This document shows positions 23,783 to 33,547 of a stretch of 64,000 nucleotides of DNA, piece by piece (position 1 is the first letter of the stretch; the number at the start of each line of letters is the position of its first letter). Source of the stretch: Burkholderiaceae bacterium. GTDB taxonomy: Bacteria; Pseudomonadota; Gammaproteobacteria; Burkholderiales; Burkholderiaceae_A. The position numbers and the translations under genes were made by a program. Below the pieces are notes generated by a model. It made no database searches, was not told the origin of the DNA, and saw nothing but the letters and a program-made list of their open reading frames with translations. The DNA is taken from positions 1-64,000 of the forward strand of contig VERI01000005.1 of assembly GCA_018882785.1 (NCBI GenBank), read 5' to 3'.

Positions 23783-23826
23783 CTGACGTCCGCCCGGGAG
23801 GCATCGTGCCCCCGGGATCTCGTCAG
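23783..23826. promoter_or_regulatory. Long imperfect inverted repeat/hairpin in the ndk / BI-1-family divergent intergenic region
   Basis: CTGACG-tccg-CCCGGG-a-GGCA-tcg-TGCC-CCCGGG-atct-CGTCAG ends about 22 bp before the BI-1 ATG, just ahead of AAAAGGAG. Confidence 0.7.
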
Positions 23827-23848
23827 GCTTTAAAAGGAGATTGACCTC

Positions 23849-24547
23849 ATGATCCCGACCTTTGGAAACAGTACTTCATTGCCAGGTGCCGAGTCGTCCG
23901 CGGTACGCAATAGGGTGCTACGCAACACCTATTGGCTCCTGGCTGCATCCATGGTGCCAACCGTGTTGGGTGCCTGGGTGGGCATGCAGTTTGGCTTTTC
24001 CTGGTTTGCCGGCAGCCCCCTGATTGGCGTGCTGCTGTTCCTGGGAATCGCATTCGGCTTTTTCTACGCCATCGAGAAGACCAAGCACAGCGTGGCCGGC
24101 GTTTACCTGCTGCTGGGATTCACATTTTTTATGGGCCTGATGCTCTCCCGATTAATCGGTATCGCCGTTGGCATGTCCAATGGCGTCCAACTCATCGGCG
24201 TCGCCGGTGCGGGCACAGCGGCCGTATTTTTCGGCATGGCCAGCATCGCCAGCACCACCAAGCGGGATCTCTCCAACATGGGCAAGTTCCTGATGATCGG
24301 CGTGATCCTGCTGATCGTGGCGTCGATTGCGAATATCTGGCTGCAGATGCCCGCACTGATGCTGACCATCTCCACGCTGGCTGTCGCAATCTTCTCGCTC
24401 TTCTTGCTGTATGACTTGAATCGAATTGTGACTGGCGGCGAGACCAACTACATCTCTGCCACGCTCTCGGTGTACCTGAGCGTGTACAACATCTTCAGTA
24501 ACCTGCTGGTGCTGCTGATGTCTCTGTTTGGGGGCAACCGCGACTAA
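23849..24547 (+). CDS. Bax inhibitor-1 / YccA family membrane protein
   Basis: Seven hydrophobic segments; RNTYWLLAASMVPTVLGAWVGMQF...FASTTKRDL-like core (SIASTTKRDLSNMGKFLMIGVILLIVASIANIWLQ), YDLNRIVTGGETNYISATLSVYLSVYNIFSNLLVLL. Confidence 0.92.
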   Translation: MIPTFGNSTSLPGAESSAVRNRVLRNTYWLLAASMVPTVLGAWVGMQFGFSWFAGSPLIGVLLFLGIAFGFFYAIEKTKHSVAGVYLLLGFTFFMGLMLSRLIGIAVGMSNGVQLIGVAGAGTAAVFFGMASIASTTKRDLSNMGKFLMIGVILLIVASIANIWLQMPALMLTISTLAVAIFSLFLLYDLNRIVTGGETNYISATLSVYLSVYNIFSNLLVLLMSLFGGNRD

Positions 24548-24600
24548 GCAATTCCGCGAGTAAGGCAGCCGAGAGGCTGCACACCCAGCTCTGTAATTCA

Positions 24601-24633
24601 AAAGCCCGTGGCAATCGCTGCGGGCTTTTTTTT
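24601..24633 (+). terminator. Rho-independent terminator downstream of BI-1-family gene
   Basis: AAAGCCCG (24601-24608) pairs with CGGGCTTT (24621-24628), T8 run (24626-24633). Confidence 0.9.
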
Positions 24634-24694
24634 ACGCCAATAGTGCCCCTCGGCCGGAAGGCGTAGGCCGTTGGCCCGCTCAAACTAGAATCGC

Positions 24695-24721
24695 TATACT
24701 TGTATTACTTTTTGTAATACA
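24695..24721 (+). promoter_or_regulatory. Candidate promoter -10 and operator of the toxin-antitoxin operon
   Basis: TATACT at 24695-24700 directly followed by perfect 8-bp inverted repeat TGTATTAC-TTTTT-GTAATACA (24701-24721), 8 bp before the antitoxin ATG. Confidence 0.7.
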
Positions 24722-24728
24722 CTGGGAC

Positions 24729-24974
24729 ATGCGCCCAAAATCTCCAATGCTCACGCTTCGCCTAGACCCACAACAAGAGACGGAACTCGAAGCGCTCGCC
24801 AAGCGAAAAGGGCTGACCAAAAGCGCCCTCATTCGCCAGCTCATCGATCAGGCGCTGACGGAGCAACGGCACGACCCGAAAGCAGTCGTTCAAAGCATCA
24901 TGTCCATGCGCGAGTCAATTCGAATAAAAAAACCACTGAATATTCGACAGCTGATCGAAGCGGGTAGAGATTGA
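24729..24974 (+). CDS. Ribbon-helix-helix (CopG-like) antitoxin
   Basis: MRPKSPMLTLRLDPQQETELEALAKRKGLTKSALIRQLIDQALTEQ, RHH fold; followed by PIN toxin. Confidence 0.85.
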   Translation: MRPKSPMLTLRLDPQQETELEALAKRKGLTKSALIRQLIDQALTEQRHDPKAVVQSIMSMRESIRIKKPLNIRQLIEAGRD

Positions 24975-25375
24975 GCGCTTTTGTTCTTGATAACTCAGTC
25001 GCAATCTGCTGGTTTGTTACCTCCCAAGCGACACCCTATACCGAAATGGTTTTAAAGCGAGTGGCCCTCGGAGATACTCCGGTAGTACCGGCGCTGTGGA
25101 TATCTGAATTTACAAACGTCATGGCAAAAGCAGTCCAAACGGACATCATCTCGCCCGACACTGCGGAAGAAATAATTCTCCATGCAGGAACGCTTCCGAT
25201 TCAAACGCAATCTTCACCGAGCCTTATTGATCTTTATTCCATCGTCAAACGTTATCGCATCTCCGCCTACGATGCGACTTATCTGGAACTTTCAATGAGA
25301 ATGAATATTCCGCTCGCTACGACCGATCGCCAACTAGCAAAGACCGCCAAAGATCTTGGCCTGCATCTTCGCTAA
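24971..25375 (+). CDS. PIN-domain toxin, VapC-like
   Basis: FVLDNSVAICWF...VPALWISEFTNVM...ISAYDATYLELSMRMNIPLATTDRQLAKTAKDLGL; acidic PIN residues in place; TTG start overlaps antitoxin TGA. Confidence 0.85.
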   Translation: MSAFVLDNSVAICWFVTSQATPYTEMVLKRVALGDTPVVPALWISEFTNVMAKAVQTDIISPDTAEEIILHAGTLPIQTQSSPSLIDLYSIVKRYRISAYDATYLELSMRMNIPLATTDRQLAKTAKDLGLHLR

Positions 25376-25382
25376 GAGTGCA

Positions 25383-26762
25383 CTAATCGCCCCGCGAAAA
25401 CACCGCAATCGACTCCACATGTGCGGTATGGGGAAACATATTGATTACACCCGCCTGCCGCAGGCGAAACCCGCCCTCATGCACGAGAATTGCCGCATCC
25501 CTTGCCAGAGTCGCAGGATTGCACGATACATAGACAAGCCGAGTGGGCAGCAGTTCAAGCCGGCCCGCCTGCGCCAGGGCGCTTAGTGCCTGACTTAACG
25601 CCTGTGCGCCCTCGCGCGGCGGATCCCACAACATTCGATCAAACCGGCCCTGATCCGCCAGCCACTGCTGGTCCACTTCAAACAGGTTACCCGTAAGAAA
25701 TGCAGTCCGGGCTGTAAGCCCGTGACGGTTTGCATTAATCCGGGCCCGCTCAATCAACGCCCCAGATCCCTCTACCCCGACTACATTTGCAACGGACCTT
25801 GCGATCGCGCAGGTGAAATTTCCAAGTCCACAGAAAAAATCTGCAGCACGGTCTGTCGGCTCGCATTCCAACAGGTCCACCGCACGCTTCACCATCAGCT
25901 GATTAATCGACGGATTCACCTGCGTAAAGTCCACGGGTGAATATGGCATCCGCAGGCCGAACTCATCTAAGTTGTAAGCGAGGGCTGGTGCGTTCAACGG
26001 ATAAAATAATGTTGCGGTCTGTGGCCCCCCAGGCTGCAGCCAGAATTGCACCTGCCATTGATCTGCAAACACCCGCAGCCTGTTCTCATCCTCTGGCGTT
26101 AATGGCTCCAGAATTCTTAAGACCCACACGATTACGGGGCTCTGCCGACTCTGCTCTGGAGTAACGTGTCCATCGGGCTCGGGATCGCCCACCGCAACCT
26201 CAGCCTGTGGCAGGCGGCGGGCAATCGTCAGCGTACCGAGCAGCTCTTTTAACGCCGGCAGCATCTGAGAGACACGCGGATGCAGAATTTCACAGGAATC
26301 CATTACTGCAACATAACTGCTACGACGTTCATGAAAGCCAAGCAGCATGCCGCCTTTTTTATCCACCCAACGGGCGGTCAGCCGCGCGCGGGTTCGATAG
26401 CCCCAAGAGGGTCCATCCAAAGGAGGCAGCAGCGACTCGGGCCTTAATCGCCCGATATGCCAAAGGTTGTCTTCCAGCACACGCTGTTTAATCGCAAGCT
26501 GCGCGGCGTGATCGATATGCTGCATGGAGCATCCGCCGCAGACACCATAATGTCGGCACTTCGGATTTACCCGCTGGGCACTCTCACGCTGCCATGCCAC
26601 CGCCCGGCCTTTGGCATACGAGGATTTATTGCGCGTGACCTCGACATCCACTACTTCGCCAAGCAGTGCGTTCTCGACAAACACCACCTTGCCTTCGTGG
26701 CGCGCTAGACCCTGGGCCTCCAGATCAACCGACTCAATCGGCAGTGAGTGCAGGAGCTGCAT
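25383..26762 (-). CDS. rlmD: 23S rRNA (uracil-5-)-methyltransferase RlmD (RumA)
   Basis: CRHYGVCGGCSMQHIDHAAQLAIKQRVLEDNL; ADFFCGLGNFTCAIARS; WDPPREGAQ; LVYVSCNPATLARDAAIL. Confidence 0.95.
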   Translation of the reverse strand: MQLLHSLPIESVDLEAQGLARHEGKVVFVENALLGEVVDVEVTRNKSSYAKGRAVAWQRESAQRVNPKCRHYGVCGGCSMQHIDHAAQLAIKQRVLEDNLWHIGRLRPESLLPPLDGPSWGYRTRARLTARWVDKKGGMLLGFHERRSSYVAVMDSCEILHPRVSQMLPALKELLGTLTIARRLPQAEVAVGDPEPDGHVTPEQSRQSPVIVWVLRILEPLTPEDENRLRVFADQWQVQFWLQPGGPQTATLFYPLNAPALAYNLDEFGLRMPYSPVDFTQVNPSINQLMVKRAVDLLECEPTDRAADFFCGLGNFTCAIARSVANVVGVEGSGALIERARINANRHGLTARTAFLTGNLFEVDQQWLADQGRFDRMLWDPPREGAQALSQALSALAQAGRLELLPTRLVYVSCNPATLARDAAILVHEGGFRLRQAGVINMFPHTAHVESIAVFSRGD

Positions 26763-27558
26763 CGAGATACTGTTTCCAGTGCGATCCCTTCAGCGGACTC
26801 GCAGGATCGCCAATTAACGCAGCCAGTGCATCACGAACCAAACCGAGCTCTGCACGATACTGATCTTGAGTAACCTCGCCACGCATCAGGCGAAACCGGC
26901 AATACAGCAGATAGGTATTCACCACATCGGTTTCGCAATAGGCGCGCACGGATTCACCCTGGTCTTGCAGGAAAGACTCCCAGACCTTGCTGCCATCGGC
27001 CCCCAACTTTCCGGCAAAACCGCACAGTCGTGCCATCGCATCTAGAGGCGCGAACGCCCTGCCCTGATAGCCCGCCAACACATCCATGAGATCGATATGC
27101 CGTGCGTGATATCGCGACAGGTAGTTGTTGTATTTGAAATCTCGATCATCGTCGCCCTGCTCCCAGTATCGGGGCGCCGCCACGCCCTGGATCAAGGCGC
27201 GGTGGTGCAGCACTGGCAGATCAAAGCCAGACCCATTCCAGCTCACCAGCTGAGGGGTATGTTTCTCGATGGTTTTGAAAAATGCGCGTAGCCGTGCTGC
27301 CTCTTCGGTATCGGACGCGCCATGCTGATCCCCAAGGCAGCGCACCCGAAAGCCCTCATGATCGCGAAATACGCAGCCAATAATCCAGATCCGCTGCAGG
27401 TGATGCGGAAAAAAATCACTGCCATGCGACTCGCGCCGTGCCGCCGCTGCAGCGGCAACACCCGCAGCGTCGTCAAGCGTGGCATCGAAAGCATCGAGAC
27501 GCCTCAGTCCGGCAACATCCGGGATCGTCTCCAGGTCAAAGCAAAGAATCGGGGTCAT
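26734..27558 (-). CDS. Predicted 3'-5' exonuclease, PolB-like (DNA_pol_B_exo2 family)
   Basis: MTPILCFDLETIPDVAGLRRL; LVSWNGSGFDLPVLHHRALI; VRAYCETDVVNTYLLYCRF (DEDD-type acidic residues). Confidence 0.88.
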   Translation of the reverse strand: MTPILCFDLETIPDVAGLRRLDAFDATLDDAAGVAAAAAARRESHGSDFFPHHLQRIWIIGCVFRDHEGFRVRCLGDQHGASDTEEAARLRAFFKTIEKHTPQLVSWNGSGFDLPVLHHRALIQGVAAPRYWEQGDDDRDFKYNNYLSRYHARHIDLMDVLAGYQGRAFAPLDAMARLCGFAGKLGADGSKVWESFLQDQGESVRAYCETDVVNTYLLYCRFRLMRGEVTQDQYRAELGLVRDALAALIGDPASPLKGSHWKQYLDAAPALTAD

Positions 27559-27566
27559 GCCCCGAA

Positions 27567-28535
27567 TTATCGCTGAGCCAGATACTTCATCGGGTCCACC
27601 GGCTTACCCGCGCGGCGAACCTCGAAGTGGAGTTTGGGAATATCAGAATCGGTTTTGCCGAGCTCGGCAATCTTCTGGCCCCGCTTCACCATCTGGCCCT
27701 CAGCCACAAGAATCGAGCGGTTATGGGCATAGGCGGTTAGAAAATCACCTTCATGTTTGACGATCACCAGATTGCCATACCCGCGCAGCCCACTGCCGCT
27801 ATAGACCACCCGGCCGTCGCCCGCCGCAATCACCGGATCTCCCTCCGCCCCTGAAATCGCGATGCCTTTATAGCCCGGATCAGAGAACTGGGTAATCACA
27901 GAACCCTTACTCGGCCATGACAGGCTTATGACCTCTGGTGTCACCGGCTTTGCTGGAGAGGACATGGCAGACGATGTTCCAGAAGGCGCTCCGGCCGCCG
28001 GGGCCGAAGGCGGCGGGGACAACGGAGCGGATGCCAGCGGGCCGGTGCCCCCGGATGTCGCTGCCTGAGGGGAAGTCGATGGTGTTGGAGCAGCGGGCGA
28101 TATCGAACGAACCTCCATCGGCCGCTGATCTGCCGAACCCGACCGCGTCTCAGATGCGCCAGCGGATCGGGCAGAAGAGGCCATCGGTGGGATTGCAGGC
28201 GGTTTAATGCGAATCAGCTGATCCACTTCAATCAAATTGGGATTGTCGATCTGGTTCCATGTCGCGAGATCCCGCCATGCCACGCCATGATCGAGCGAAA
28301 TTCCGATCAATGTATCGCCACGCTTGATCCGATAAAAACCATCTGGGGCCGACGCAGAAGACGTCTGCGGCGCTGACGCTGGGGCAGCAGTTGTTCCCCC
28401 CGCACGCTTAATGGAAGCTGTTGCCGATCCGGGCACCTTGCGGCTTTCCACCGGCGCAGGGCCCGTGCTGGATGCGCATCCCGTGATAAACGCCACCGCC
28501 ATCAACACAACCAGTGGCAAGCGCAGATTGTCCAC
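27567..28535 (-). CDS. nlpD: LysM/M23 peptidoglycan hydrolase-like lipoprotein (NlpD/EnvC type)
   Basis: Lipobox FITGCASS; LysM (YRIKRGDTLIGISLDHGVAWRDLATWNQIDNPNLIEVDQLIRI); M23-like C-terminus (YGNLVIVKHEGDFLTAYAHNRSILVAEGQMVKRGQKIAELGKTDSDIPKLHFEVRRAGKPVDPMKYL). Confidence 0.9.
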   Translation of the reverse strand: MDNLRLPLVVLMAVAFITGCASSTGPAPVESRKVPGSATASIKRAGGTTAAPASAPQTSSASAPDGFYRIKRGDTLIGISLDHGVAWRDLATWNQIDNPNLIEVDQLIRIKPPAIPPMASSARSAGASETRSGSADQRPMEVRSISPAAPTPSTSPQAATSGGTGPLASAPLSPPPSAPAAGAPSGTSSAMSSPAKPVTPEVISLSWPSKGSVITQFSDPGYKGIAISGAEGDPVIAAGDGRVVYSGSGLRGYGNLVIVKHEGDFLTAYAHNRSILVAEGQMVKRGQKIAELGKTDSDIPKLHFEVRRAGKPVDPMKYLAQR

Positions 28536-29380
28536 TACTCGATTCCCCTTAAGACTGGCACATATCGCACCATATCGAACTGCTGTGAACGAAAGTCATC
28601 ATGATCCACACGCTGAATACCCACAAGATACTGTTCAGGCTCCCCGAGCGGCGCCACAAGCACGCCGCCGACGGCCAGCTGCATCAGCAGCTCAGTGGGT
28701 GCACTTGGCATCCCAGCCGAACAGAGAATCACATCAAATGGCCCGTCAGAGGACGCGGCCACGAATCCGTCACCGTGAACAAAACGCAGATTGGATCGGC
28801 GAAGCGGCCGAAGGTTCACCCGGGCAAGCTCAGCGATCGCCTTGATACGCTCAACAGAGATCACTTTTTCAAAACAATACGACATCACAGCCGCCTGATA
28901 GCCACAGCCACCGCCGACCTCCAGTGCGCGCAAGGCCCGCGGTGGTCCGCTCAGCAGGCTGAGTGCCAGCTCAATGACACGGGCTACGACATAAGGCTGA
29001 GAGATCGTCTGTTGATGTCCGATGGGGAGTGCGGAATCCTCATAGGCACGGCTCGCCAATGCCTCATCGACAAAGGCATGCCGGGGAACCACCCGCATGG
29101 CCTCCAGGACCTTTTGATTGCGGATGCCCTGCCGAATGAGTCGCTCGACCATTCGGGCGCGGGCCCGCTCACTGGCCAGGCCCGCATTCACTACGGTTGT
29201 GGCTGGCTTGGCCGGGCGCACCTGCCGAGGCGAAGGGTTGGATTGCGCTTCGGTCTGACCACCACCCCAACGGGGGACCAGTGTGGGCGCCTTGGCCTCG
29301 GTGGTTTTCGTGGCGATATGAAGCCCTGGCCGCGTTGGCTTAATGGGCCCGACCGGTTTTTTCAAATCTTTTCCAGCCAT
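28535..29380 (-). CDS. pcm: Protein-L-isoaspartate O-methyltransferase
   Basis: MVERLIRQGIRNQKVLEAMRVVPRHAFVDEALASRAYEDSALPIGHQQTISQPYVVARVIEL; long N-terminal extension. Confidence 0.95.
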   Translation of the reverse strand: MAGKDLKKPVGPIKPTRPGLHIATKTTEAKAPTLVPRWGGGQTEAQSNPSPRQVRPAKPATTVVNAGLASERARARMVERLIRQGIRNQKVLEAMRVVPRHAFVDEALASRAYEDSALPIGHQQTISQPYVVARVIELALSLLSGPPRALRALEVGGGCGYQAAVMSYCFEKVISVERIKAIAELARVNLRPLRRSNLRFVHGDGFVAASSDGPFDVILCSAGMPSAPTELLMQLAVGGVLVAPLGEPEQYLVGIQRVDHDDFRSQQFDMVRYVPVLRGIE

Positions 29381-30111
29381 GGACCCACTTCCCGAAACCC
29401 ATCTGGGTCACCGAGGTCGACCTGCAGTGGCGTGATCGATACGCGAGACTCATTTAAAGCATTGAAATCGGTGCCGGGACCTGCCTCGCGCTGGCCACCC
29501 GGCGGGCCCACCCAGTAGACCTTCTCGCCTCGGGGTGATAACGCTGTCTCAACGGGCTGGGCAACATGCCTGCGGCCAAGCCGAGTAAGTTCATAGCCCA
29601 GCAGCTTCTCCTGCGGCACGGCAGGAATATTCACATTCAGCAGGCGAGGCTTGGCAAATGGCTGCGCGATCAAATGGCCGACCACCCGCTGTGCCACCGC
29701 TACAGCAGTCTCCAAATGATCAAAACTTCGGCTCGCCAAAGAAAAGGCAATTGCAGGAAGCCCGAGCAGATAGCCCTCCATGGCCGCCGCGACGGTACCC
29801 GAGTACAAGGTGTCTTCTGCAAGATTTGCGGAGTTGTTGATTCCCGACACAATCAGATCGGGCCGATACTCAAGAAACCCAGTGACTGCAACGTGTACGC
29901 AGTCGGTCGGTGTGCCGTTGACGTAATAAAAACCCTGCGACGATTGGCGAACATACAAGGGACGATCAAGCGTCAGTGAGTTGGATGCGCCGCTGCGATC
30001 TGCTTCGGGGGCCACGACCGTCACCTCACCAAAGGCCTGCATCGCCTTGGCAAGCGCAGCAATCCCGGGCGAGAAATAGCCGTCATCGTTTGAAACAAGA
30101 ATCCGCATCAT
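29362..30111 (-). CDS. surE: 5'-nucleotidase SurE
   Basis: MRILVSNDDGYFSPGIAALAKAM...APEADRSGASNSLTLDRPLYV...DLIVSGINNSANLAEDTLYSGTVAAAMEG. Confidence 0.97.
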   Translation of the reverse strand: MMRILVSNDDGYFSPGIAALAKAMQAFGEVTVVAPEADRSGASNSLTLDRPLYVRQSSQGFYYVNGTPTDCVHVAVTGFLEYRPDLIVSGINNSANLAEDTLYSGTVAAAMEGYLLGLPAIAFSLASRSFDHLETAVAVAQRVVGHLIAQPFAKPRLLNVNIPAVPQEKLLGYELTRLGRRHVAQPVETALSPRGEKVYWVGPPGGQREAGPGTDFNALNESRVSITPLQVDLGDPDGFREVGPWLEKI

Positions 30112-30116
30112 CGCGC

Positions 30117-30590
30117 CTAGTCCGCCTTGTCTTCCTGTGGCCAGTCACGGATGTAGGCCTTGAGCATCTTGTTTTCAAAGCTCTGTTTATCCAGCACGGC
30201 CTTGGCCACATCATGAAACGACACCACCCCCATCAACATTTCCCCATTCATCACCGGAAGATAGCGCTCATGGGAATCCACCATGAGTTTTCGTAACTGA
30301 TCCACATCCATATCTGGACTCACAACGGTGGGTGTGGAATTCATGACTTCATCAATCTTGAAAGAGGACACTGGCGGCGTGGGTCCCACACGATTCTCCG
30401 CCTGCCGCTTGGCAAGAATTCGAATGACCTCGCGAAATGTCAGCATGCCGGCAAGCTTGCCCTGTGACATGACCACAATTGAGCCGATGTCGTGCTCGGC
30501 CATCACCATCACGGCACTGGCCAGTGAGTCCTGGGGGCTCATGGTGAACAGGGTCGTGCCCTTGACCTCGAGGATCTTGCTGACTTTCAT
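30117..30590 (-). CDS. CBS-domain-pair protein
   Basis: SLASAVMVMAEHDIGSIVVMSQGKLAGMLTFREVIRIL...DQLRKLMVDSHERYLPVMNGEMLMGVVSFHDVAKAV. Confidence 0.9.
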   Translation of the reverse strand: MKVSKILEVKGTTLFTMSPQDSLASAVMVMAEHDIGSIVVMSQGKLAGMLTFREVIRILAKRQAENRVGPTPPVSSFKIDEVMNSTPTVVSPDMDVDQLRKLMVDSHERYLPVMNGEMLMGVVSFHDVAKAVLDKQSFENKMLKAYIRDWPQEDKAD

Positions 30591-31450
30591 GAAAAGCTTC
30601 TCCGGCTGTCCTGAATAGCGGAAATCCTAGCATTCGCGGCACGCCACTCGGGGAGTATGGACGCCAGCAACGCTCCGGCCAGAAAGGCCCACCAGGTTAG
30701 ATAGGTCCAGATCAGCAAGGCCGGGATCGCCGCCAGTGGCCCATAGATCTGACGATAGGTCGGCACCGCTCCAAAATAGCCCACAAAAATTAGCCGTGAA
30801 AGCTCGGAGATCGCTGCACCAACGCACCCGCCGATCAAGGCATCTTTCCATCGGACAGGAACATTCGGAACCCATCGGTAACAGACCGAAAAGGCGGCAA
30901 TCGTGAGCCCCAGATTAACCAGATCCCAGCCATCAATCCCCATTACCTCGGCATTGATGGCCCGACGCCCCCCCGCAAGCAGGATTGCCAAAGAGGCCCC
31001 AGCCCCCACCAGCAAGGGACCCAGCACAATGGCCAGCCAATAGATCGATAGCCGATACAGAAATGGCCGCGGACGCTGGACTCGCCAGATCAGGTTCAAC
31101 GTTCGATCAAGCGTCAACATCATGACAGTGGCCGCCAAGACAAGCACGGCAATCCCCACCAGGGAGAGTGTTCTCGCCTTCGCAACGAATTGATTCAGAT
31201 ACCGATAAATCGTGTTGGCAAACCCCTCCGGCAAGAGCTGCTCGATGACCAACAGCTGGACGACCTCCTGCAGCCTGGAGAAAATCGGAAACGATGTCAG
31301 GGTGGCAAACACCACCGTAAGCAGCGGCACCAATGCCAATAGGGAAATAAAACTCAGGCTTGCCGCGCTTTGGCCCAGCCGCAGCTCCCGCTCCCGGGAG
31401 GCCATGACCCGAAACAACATCACGAGGTTGAGTTTGAGATGCTGTCCCAT
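30587..31450 (-). CDS. YihY family inner membrane protein
   Basis: SAASLSFISLLALVPLLTVVFATL...PNVPVRWKDALIGGCVGAAISELSRLIFVGYF...WTYLTWWAFLAGALLASILPEWR. Confidence 0.9.
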   Translation of the reverse strand: MGQHLKLNLVMLFRVMASRERELRLGQSAASLSFISLLALVPLLTVVFATLTSFPIFSRLQEVVQLLVIEQLLPEGFANTIYRYLNQFVAKARTLSLVGIAVLVLAATVMMLTLDRTLNLIWRVQRPRPFLYRLSIYWLAIVLGPLLVGAGASLAILLAGGRRAINAEVMGIDGWDLVNLGLTIAAFSVCYRWVPNVPVRWKDALIGGCVGAAISELSRLIFVGYFGAVPTYRQIYGPLAAIPALLIWTYLTWWAFLAGALLASILPEWRAANARISAIQDSRRSFS

Positions 31451-31460
31451 ACGCCTATGA

Positions 31461-32099
<639 letters not shown>

Positions 32100-32111
32100 A
32101 CGACAATCGTT

Positions 32112-32516
32112 GTGGACCAGACAAATTCGCAGACCCCAACCCACCCCGTCCCGGCGGTACCACGCCCATGGCCGATCATCGCCACATGTCTGACTGTGGC
32201 CCTCATCGCGCTCGGGCTTGCATGGGAGCTGCTTCTGGATCCGTTGCGGCCGGGGGGCTCCTGGCTCGCACTGAAGGTACTGCCGCTGGTGTTGGCGATT
32301 ACAGGTTTATTTGCAGGCCGCATCTATACCTACAAATGGATGTCATTGGTGGTCTGGATTTATGTCTGTGAGGCTTTGGTAAGAATCGTGGGCCTGACCG
32401 TCGCTGAACGGTCCCTCGCCTGGGCGAGTCTTGCGCTCTCCCTGGCACTTGCGATCAGTATTTTGTTAGCGGCACGTTCGCAGATTCGAATCCATCGACA
32501 ACAGCTTCAGTCCTGA
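32112..32516 (+). CDS. DUF2069-like membrane protein
   Basis: Four hydrophobic segments (LPLVLAITGLFAGRIYTYKWMSLVVWIYVCEALVRI), downstream of wrbA. Confidence 0.75.
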   Translation: MDQTNSQTPTHPVPAVPRPWPIIATCLTVALIALGLAWELLLDPLRPGGSWLALKVLPLVLAITGLFAGRIYTYKWMSLVVWIYVCEALVRIVGLTVAERSLAWASLALSLALAISILLAARSQIRIHRQQLQS

Positions 32517-33547
32517 TGGGCCTGGCGTACAAGCTGAGTAAATAAGGCCTGCGGGCCCAATACACCCTCACATATTTCACGCCGCCAACGGCGGGCGCCT
32601 GGCTGGCCATGGAACAGTCCATGCCAATGCCGTCCCATATATCGCGCCGAGATGCCGCGGGCCCGTTGCGACTCAAAGTAAGTCTGCAGCGCCGGAAGAA
32701 TATCGTCACGACGCTGCGGAAGTCGATCGGCATCTTGCAGAACCTCTGCCTGAATATCGCGCAACAGCCAAGGGTCGTGATAAGCCGCCCTGCCGATCAT
32801 GACACCATCAACCCCCGGACCTTCGGCTGCATCTGACATCACAACACGCACCTGATCGATTGTCTGAAGCCCGCCATTGGCCACAATGACCACATCAGGA
32901 AAGTCCCGCTTGAGCTGACGGACCACCGACATCCGAAGCGGCGGAATCTCACGATTTTCCTTTGGACTGAGGCCTTTAAGAATTGCTGAGCGGGCATGCA
33001 CAAAAAATACCGTACATCCGACCTGCACAAGGCTGCCGACAAAGTCTCTGACAAAACCGTAATCCTCTTGATTATCGACACCAATACGATGCTTCACAGT
33101 CACAGGAAGTGTCACCGCATCCTGCATTGCTTTTATGCAATCGGCCACGAGTGCTGGCTCACGCATCAGGCAGGCACCAAATGCACCGCGTTGAACACGC
33201 TCACTCGGACAGCCACAATTCAGATTCACTTCGTCGTAGCCCCACTTCTGAGCGATTCTGGCCGACTGCGCGAGATCATCTGGCTCACTACCCCCAAGCT
33301 GCAATGCAACCGGGTGCTCCTCGGCACTAAAGTCCAGCAGCCGGCCCAGATCACCATGCAAGATCGCACCGGTGGTGATCATTTCGGTATAGAGGCGTGC
33401 CCGCGGCGCAATCAGGCGGTGGAAGAATCGGCAATGCCGATCCGTCCAATCCATCATGGGGGCAACGGTTAGCCGATAGTCAGGCGCAGAGGAGCGCATC
33501 AACATGATGTCCAACGCTTCGGGCCAGCGCCTCGATGGCGTATCCAC
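32507..33547 (-). CDS. dusA: tRNA-dihydrouridine(20/20a) synthase DusA; start likely internal (about 33499-33505)
   Basis: LTVAPMMDWTDRHCRFFHRLIAPRARLYTEMITTGAILHGD...VNLNCGCPSERVQRGAFGACLM...NGGLQTIDQV...GVMIGRAAYHDPWLL. Confidence 0.95.
   Translation of the reverse strand: MDTPSRRWPEALDIMLMRSSAPDYRLTVAPMMDWTDRHCRFFHRLIAPRARLYTEMITTGAILHGDLGRLLDFSAEEHPVALQLGGSEPDDLAQSARIAQKWGYDEVNLNCGCPSERVQRGAFGACLMREPALVADCIKAMQDAVTLPVTVKHRIGVDNQEDYGFVRDFVGSLVQVGCTVFFVHARSAILKGLSPKENREIPPLRMSVVRQLKRDFPDVVIVANGGLQTIDQVRVVMSDAAEGPGVDGVMIGRAAYHDPWLLRDIQAEVLQDADRLPQRRDDILPALQTYFESQRARGISARYMGRHWHGLFHGQPGARRWRREICEGVLGPQALFTQLVRQAHQD

Noticed and set aside
28601-29518. 305-aa plus-strand ORF antisense to pcm
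   Set aside because: Shadow ORF; pcm and surE are clear on the opposite strand.
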